A stretch of 64,000 nt of DNA from Anaerocolumna sp. AGMB13020. GTDB lineage: Bacteria > Bacillota > Clostridia > Lachnospirales > Lachnospiraceae. This document shows, in pieces, positions 60,201 through 64,000 of this stretch; the stretch's first letter is position 1; each line of letters begins with the position of its first letter. A program made the translations under genes and the position numbers. The notes beneath the pieces are model-generated. The model worked only from the letters and a program-made list of their open reading frames with translations. It was not told the DNA's origin and searched no databases. The DNA lies in the NCBI RefSeq assembly GCF_033100115.1, contig NZ_CP136910.1:1860001-1924000 (forward strand), written 5' to 3'.

Positions 60201-61482
60201 TGTATCCAGCCAACAGGCAATCGTTCCGACTTATCTGGATGTATATTATACCGGAACGGACAAAAACGGCAATCCTCTTCCCAATAATTCGGTTGTTACC
60301 CTCACCGTTACCGGAGAACTGGATTATGACGCACATAGTCAGAATAATGCAAGAGGCAGTCTGGAATTCCCTATCACCATAGACACCGAGAAACCGGCGC
60401 TTGTCAATGTGGTATCGGATGAGGATACACTACAGCTTGCCGTAAAGGATAATCAGTATGTTGCTTCCGTAGCTCTCTATGAAAAATCCAACCCGGGAAG
60501 TCCCATAACTGTTCTTTTGGCAAATGAAAGTGAAGCAGGCAGACAGACCTCCTTCCTCCTGGATAAGAGTGACCTGGCTATTACAGATATTCCGTTATCA
60601 GAGTTAGCCGTAACAGTATACGATTATGCTATGAACAGTGAAAGCTTTGATCTTGACAACCTTCCTTCTCCGGAACCTACAGTGACGGTTATACCTACGG
60701 CGACGGTAAGCCCTGAACCTACCATAACGGTATCTCCCGAGCCCACAGTGACTGCTACACCAACACCTACAGCAACGCTGAGTCCTGAACCTACTGTAAC
60801 GGTGTCCCCCGAACCCACAGTAACTGCTTCGCCGTCTCCTACTGTGACTGCTTCACCTTCTCCTACGGCAACTGCTACACCAACCGCTACTTATTCACCT
60901 ACCCAGACTCCTTCAACTCCGGAGCCTACCGCAACTGCTACACCAACTGCAACTCCTACCGCGACTCCCACACCAACCAAAGCTCCCGATTATTCCAAGG
61001 TAGCTACTGTAGCAATAAGCAGTAAAACTCTGTATCTGAAAGAAACGGCTAAGGTAAATGTAACCTTACCAGAGGAAGTAACAGAAAAAGATACGGTTAA
61101 GATTTCTTACACCACCTCCAATTCCAAAGCTGCCACAGTATCCTCCAAAGGTATTGTAACAGCAAAAGCTGCCGGTTCTGCTGTAATTAAGGTAAAGGTA
61201 ACTGTTAACTCTTACTCCACTACCTACAATTTAAAGGTAACCGTTAAGAAACCTTATATAAGCTTTACCAAAAAGGTAGCCTCCTTAAAGGTTGGCAAGA
61301 GTTATACTTATAAAGCCTCCGCTTTCGGAACAAAGGAGAAAGTAACCTATTCTGTCTCTAACACCAAACTAGCCTCCATTAACGCAAGCACTGGCAAATT
61401 AACCGCGAAGAAGACTGGTACCGTTTATGTAATTGCAACTTCCGGCAATTATAGCAAGAAATATAAGCTCGTAATTAAATAG
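57283..61482 (+). CDS. Large cell-surface subtilase (S8) with Pro/Thr linker and Big_2 domains
   Basis: A 1399-residue secreted protease. Order: signal peptide (1-31), I9-type propeptide (about 70-185), S8 catalytic domain with Asp216 (VAIVDTGLD), His295 (NDHGTHVAG) and Ser626 (GTSMASPHIAG), with a PA insert (about 465-565) as in lactocepins. Fn3-like domains follow (about 700-1110), then a repetitive Pro/Thr/Glu-rich linker (about 1125-1240, units such as PEPTVTVSP) and two Big_2 Ig-like domains at the end. There is no LPXTG motif, so the Big_2 pair or the linker may hold it to the wall. It likely degrades extracellular proteins for peptides. Confidence 0.94.
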   Translation: MRKKVTAALSVIVLTVTSVLANPFLQYPQAAGLSAASGILNNGTKTGGSSKPVNAGELKGYEGSIGAFAKNKLVTVIVELDNSPLLEQYLNGTSLMRSGVSNSFEEFNKSAEADRITSDLLKQQDTVIHQISAKHFAAATPQVLYRYTTVMNGFAIRTNYGAIETIKSLKGVKTAYEAPVYDKIDPVMDSSTETIGATALWDLNYKGDKTAVAIVDTGLDTGHPGFAVMPSNPKFSDPSSLQGKISDSTAGLQSGITDASKTFVNTKIPYAYDYADRDTNVTPSTESVVQNSNDHGTHVAGTVAAPDGDSDGITGVAPEAQLMIMKVFSDVIGDTGAYTEDILAAIEDAVVLGADVINMSLGSPSGFTDEGEASISDVYARVESAGITMAVSAGNSYSSSYTNGFKNLAPSGLALAANPDTSVVGSPSVYRTPLSVASVVNTNYHAYYFEAAGKRITYTETAAGDQPLFSALSTVSGGAIQYVAVPNVGNNSDYANIDVAGKVALVNRGSISFNDKLIFARNHGAIGLIVSNNTTGTISMQLTDYDIPAVSITQEDGFYLRGLAETVLQVSGETGQFPDSLANQPSDFSSWGITPDLKLKPEIAAPGENIYSTLPGGKYGSMSGTSMASPHIAGTYALVKQYLNEIYGDSLSSAEKAELATNLLMSTASPSVTAEKIPYSPRKQGSGIVNVYNAVNSGAYLYTDKADGAEGRPKLNLGDDVSKAGTFTKSFHVRSITGSAITYTPQSAVLSENLLLSDYGNFLAESPLDISDYAQVTLSVNGNTLVSGSAITLDPGADVQVDVTIQLDDTIKQILDTYYENGEFIDGYITLASDGIDLSVPFLGFYGDWSQAPLFDSGSASNLEGFQQTINTLYTQTPDGYCYLGVNPFDTTAYTLIGDYNPYLYRELYEYYDPFAATEKIAISPNADGYFDGLDIAQLSLLRNARVLHFEITDQEGNKISSYTSNYERKTHYVSSQQAIVPTYLDVYYTGTDKNGNPLPNNSVVTLTVTGELDYDAHSQNNARGSLEFPITIDTEKPALVNVVSDEDTLQLAVKDNQYVASVALYEKSNPGSPITVLLANESEAGRQTSFLLDKSDLAITDIPLSELAVTVYDYAMNSESFDLDNLPSPEPTVTVIPTATVSPEPTITVSPEPTVTATPTPTATLSPEPTVTVSPEPTVTASPSPTVTASPSPTATATPTATYSPTQTPSTPEPTATATPTATPTATPTPTKAPDYSKVATVAISSKTLYLKETAKVNVTLPEEVTEKDTVKISYTTSNSKAATVSSKGIVTAKAAGSAVIKVKVTVNSYSTTYNLKVTVKKPYISFTKKVASLKVGKSYTYKASAFGTKEKVTYSVSNTKLASINASTGKLTAKKTGTVYVIATSGNYSKKYKLVIK

Positions 61483-61527
61483 ACCATTCATTTAACATTC
61501 AAGTCCTAAACAACTTAACGAATTAAG

Positions 61528-61574
61528 AACTGCCTTGCATGAACCACTAAATTGGTAATGCAGGGCAGTTTTTT
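61528..61574 (+). terminator. Terminator of the protease gene
   Basis: AACTGCCTTGCAT pairs with ATGCAGGGCAGTT (one mismatch) over a 17-base loop and is followed by TTTTTT. Confidence 0.88.
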
Positions 61575-61672
61575 AATTAATGGCCAGCCATATTGATAAT
61601 GGAGGATGCTTTACATGAATAGCCCGATATTCTCAAGGTTTAATCAGGAATTCGGCAACAATTAGCTGTTAC

Positions 61673-61722
61673 ACCGTTGTTACTGACCGTTGTACTAAGC
61701 GTTGTTACCGCGTTGTTACGAA
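61673..61722. repeat. Short degenerate tandem repeat (4 units, 11-13 bp)
   Basis: ACCGTTGTTACTG, ACCGTTGTACTAA, GCGTTGTTACC and GCGTTGTTACGAA follow one another about 25 bp upstream of the aldo/keto reductase promoter. They may be regulator sites or replication slippage. Confidence 0.6.
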
Positions 61723-61747
61723 GCAATTGGCAGTCTGATAAAAAAAC

Positions 61748-61778
61748 TTGACATCGAGTTAACTCTATACCTTATAAT
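61748..61778 (+). promoter_or_regulatory. MerR-type promoter of the aldo/keto reductase gene
   Basis: Consensus TTGACA (61748-61753) and TATAAT (61773-61778) are separated by 19 bp instead of 17. The spacer holds the dyad GAGTTAACTC (61756-61765), extended with one mismatch per side to ATCGAGTTAACTCTAT. A long spacer with an internal dyad is the hallmark of promoters activated by MerR-family proteins. Confidence 0.75.
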
Positions 61779-61859
61779 GAAGCTGTAAAATACATAAGCT
61801 ACTTATGACCTTATAAAAATACAATTACAGAAAACCAGTCCTTGAAAGGAGTAAAAAAT

Positions 61860-62711
61860 ATGAAAACTTTAACAGATACTTATGAATTAAATAATGGGTT
61901 AAAAATTCCCTGCATCGGTTTTGGAACCTGGCAGACACCGGATGGCGACGTTGCTTATGAATCCGTTAAGACAGCTTTGGAAAGTGGCTACAGGCATATA
62001 GATACAGCAGCAATGTACGGCAACGAACCAAGCGTAGGCCGCGCTGTAAAGGATTCCGGTCTTAAACGTGAGGACATCTTTATCACCAGTAAGCTGAACA
62101 ATTCCTTCCATGGTTATGAAGCAACAAAAGAAGCATTTCTGACTACCCTTAAGAACCTTGATACTGACTATCTGGATCTCTATCTGATACACTGGCCTAA
62201 TCCGATAAAATTCAGAGAAATATGGAAAAGTGCCAATGCTGGAAGCTGGAAAGCCATGGAGGAGTTTTACGAGGAGGGTAAGATCAAAGCCATCGGTATC
62301 AGTAATTTCCTCCCTCATCATATTGATGCTCTGCTTGAGACTGCCACTGTAAAACCTGCGGTTAATCAGGTACGTTTATGCCCTGGCCTTACCCAGGACG
62401 AGCTGGCTGCGTACTGTAAGCGTCATGATATACTGCTGGAGGCCTATAGTCCCTTAGGAACCGGTAAGATATTTTCCGTACCTGCCATGCAGGAACTGTC
62501 TCGGAAATATGGTAAGACAATTGCTCAGATCGGTATCCGCTGGAGTCTTCAGAGGGGTTACTTACCCTTACCGAAATCCGTCACCCCTTCCCGTATAAAA
62601 GAAAACACAGACGTGTTTGATTTCACACTTTCCGAGGAAGATGTTGCTATCATCGCCGGTTTGACTGATTGCTGCGGAACAGCTACCAATCCGGATACAG
62701 CCACTTTCTAA
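61860..62711 (+). CDS. Aldo/keto reductase
   Basis: A 284-residue cytosolic NADPH-dependent reductase of the AKR5-like prokaryotic group (2,5-diketo-gluconate reductase/YvgN type). The catalytic tetrad is Asp48, Tyr53, Lys78 and His111 in HIDTAAMYGNE, ITSKL and LIHWP. The coenzyme loop contains KSVTPSRIKEN. The ATG at 61860 is chosen because AAAGGAG stands nine bases upstream; a start six codons earlier would overlap that site. Such enzymes reduce toxic aldehydes such as methylglyoxal. The MerR-type promoter suggests induction by an electrophile or aldehyde. Confidence 0.92.
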   Translation: MKTLTDTYELNNGLKIPCIGFGTWQTPDGDVAYESVKTALESGYRHIDTAAMYGNEPSVGRAVKDSGLKREDIFITSKLNNSFHGYEATKEAFLTTLKNLDTDYLDLYLIHWPNPIKFREIWKSANAGSWKAMEEFYEEGKIKAIGISNFLPHHIDALLETATVKPAVNQVRLCPGLTQDELAAYCKRHDILLEAYSPLGTGKIFSVPAMQELSRKYGKTIAQIGIRWSLQRGYLPLPKSVTPSRIKENTDVFDFTLSEEDVAIIAGLTDCCGTATNPDTATF

Positions 62712-62775
62712 TCCGGGAGACATTGACATTTTATCCCTCTCTACTTATAATAAAAGAGCAAAAGACATCCCAAAC

Positions 62776-62812
62776 GGGCTGTGGCAGAGAGCTATAACTT
62801 CTGCACCAGCCC
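62776..62812 (+). terminator. Stem-loop after the aldo/keto reductase gene
   Basis: GGGCTGTGGCAGAGAG pairs with CTTCTGCACCAGCCC with small mismatches and is followed by TTTCGTGT. Confidence 0.65.
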
Positions 62813-62936
62813 TTTCGTGTATGTTGTACAAAAAGAATGGAAACCTTCTTCACGAATGAGGAGCTCTGATCATTTTTAGACGAGAATTGAGACTCCGTTA
62901 AGAGTGAAGATAAATCAAAATACGAAAGGATTAATT

Positions 62937-64000
62937 ATGAAAGTACAATCCAGTAATTATCTGAAGCAGGTGAAACCTTGTCTAAAAGAGCTGTTAAACA
63001 GACTTCTTGCCAAATACAGTTACGTTTCCATCCTGGCCTCAGACTCCAAAGCCATGACCTATAATGTATCAAAACGCGGAACAATAATTTCTGAAGATAC
63101 AATTCTAAGCGGTAGGGGATTTGTTGCTAAGGTTTATGATGGCAGCAGTTATGGTGAATATTCCTTTAACGATATCTCTGAGGCTCTCTTAAAGGATATT
63201 GAAGAAAAAATAGACTTCAGTTTGATTCCTCTTAAAGACTCCCTGCCTGAAGGCACTGAAGCCATATCTTATGAAGCCTTGGCTGATGAACCTATGACAT
63301 TCTGTGAAAGCACAGATTATGTTGAAAGCCTTTCTGATCTTGGCAGTGAAAAGATCATATCTTTGCTGACCTCCCTTAGTGAGGAAGGCCGGGAATATCA
63401 TCCTTCCATCCTTGACTGTTCTGCCGGTCTGAGATATCAGGAATATCATAAACTGTTTCTTTCCCGTAACAAGGACATGGAGCAGAATGTTCTCTGGACT
63501 ACCGGAACCACCATGGTTATGGTATCAAAAGGCGAAGAAATCAAATATTATTTCAAAGGTTACTCAAACCTTGGAGGCAGTGAAATCCTAAAGGATATGA
63601 AAGCAGGGCTGCAAGCAACCGCAGATTCTGCTCTTGCTTTACTTGAAAGCGAGCCCATAACACCAGGAGAATATGAATGCATCTGTACCCCGGAGGTTAC
63701 CGGTATGATTGTACACGAAGCTTTCGGACATGGTGTTGAGATGGATATGTTCGTTAAGAAACGTGCTCTTGCTGAAAAATACATAGGCGAATATGTTGCC
63801 TCCCCCCTTATCACCATGCGCGATGGTGGTGCAGCGGCAAAAGAAACCGCTACCTTTTTCTTTGATGATGAAGGCATACCTGCAAAGGATACCGTAATAA
63901 TTGAAAAAGGAATCCTAAAGAGAGGCATCAGTGACAGCCAGAGTGCAATGTATCTGGGTACTGACCCTACCGGAAATGGCAGAAGACAAAGTTATGAGAG
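62937..64000 (+). CDS. TldD/PmbA-family metalloprotease (3' end outside window)
   Basis: The first 354 residues of a TldD-like protein, starting at an ATG with AAAGGA upstream and open to the window edge. The zinc motif HEAFGH (His260, Glu261, His265) in VHEAFGHGVEMD marks the TldD subunit rather than the inactive TldE partner. TldD/TldE pairs degrade unfolded peptides and mature some ribosomal peptides such as microcin B17. A TldE partner gene, if present, would lie beyond the window. Confidence 0.88.
   Translation, partial: MKVQSSNYLKQVKPCLKELLNRLLAKYSYVSILASDSKAMTYNVSKRGTIISEDTILSGRGFVAKVYDGSSYGEYSFNDISEALLKDIEEKIDFSLIPLKDSLPEGTEAISYEALADEPMTFCESTDYVESLSDLGSEKIISLLTSLSEEGREYHPSILDCSAGLRYQEYHKLFLSRNKDMEQNVLWTTGTTMVMVSKGEEIKYYFKGYSNLGGSEILKDMKAGLQATADSALALLESEPITPGEYECICTPEVTGMIVHEAFGHGVEMDMFVKKRALAEKYIGEYVASPLITMRDGGAAAKETATFFFDDEGIPAKDTVIIEKGILKRGISDSQSAMYLGTDPTGNGRRQSYE

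Overview
The window looks like chromosome of a plant-fibre-degrading anaerobic Firmicute, most likely a Lachnospiraceae relative of Lachnoclostridium/Anaerocolumna. The reasons are AT-rich intergenic DNA with strong GGAGG ribosome binding sites, Gram-positive lipoproteins, a cellodextrin phosphorylase closely resembling the one I remember from Clostridium thermocellum, YesM/YesN-type two-component regulators, and stacked hemicellulase operons. I see no rRNA, tRNA, phage, transposase gene or CRISPR array.

1-19.4 kb is a hemicellulose island, almost all on the minus strand. It holds a sugar ABC importer (partial binding protein and two LplB/LplC-type permeases) with a GH120-like beta-xylosidase; an esterase made of two tandem copies of one module; an MFS exporter, a beta-lactamase-fold hydrolase and a GH31 enzyme in one operon; an AraC regulator with a readable operator and promoter; then GH43 and GH31 genes divergent from a second AraC regulator. 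Together they would import and trim decorated xylo-oligosaccharides.

19.4-20.6 kb is gene-poor. It carries a 244-bp imperfect inverted repeat, a broken acetyltransferase gene and a ~270-bp hairpin repeat that recurs at 40.7 kb with compensatory changes, plus an arm-only remnant at 24.5 kb.

20.6-36.1 kb is a mixed-linkage beta-glucan island. It encodes a polysaccharide deacetylase, a GH94 phosphorylase (perhaps laminaribiose phosphorylase), a surface licheninase lipoprotein, an ABC importer with two different binding proteins, a YesM/YesN sensor-regulator pair and a cellodextrin phosphorylase. The logic is outside cleavage, uptake, then energy-saving phosphorolysis inside.

36.4-43.3 kb holds housekeeping and orphan genes: an SSB-like protein, typA, a DUF2156 protein, a Panacea-domain protein and an AI-2E-family permease. 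43.5-46.8 kb is a thiamine-precursor ABC operon under a TPP riboswitch with its own terminator. 47.0-51.4 kb is a PadR-type module: an Old Yellow Enzyme-type reductase, an OFA-family MFS carrier with a PadR-like operator across its -35 box, and padR.

51.5-53.4 kb has a strong promoter driving a 24-codon peptide followed by hairpins and a terminator, then two small proteins and a stand-alone E2-type acyltransferase. 53.6-55.9 kb has larC and larB, convergent. 56.2-64 kb has an ECF S component, a 1399-residue cell-surface subtilase, an aldo/keto reductase behind a MerR-type promoter, and the start of a TldD-like protease gene that leaves the window.
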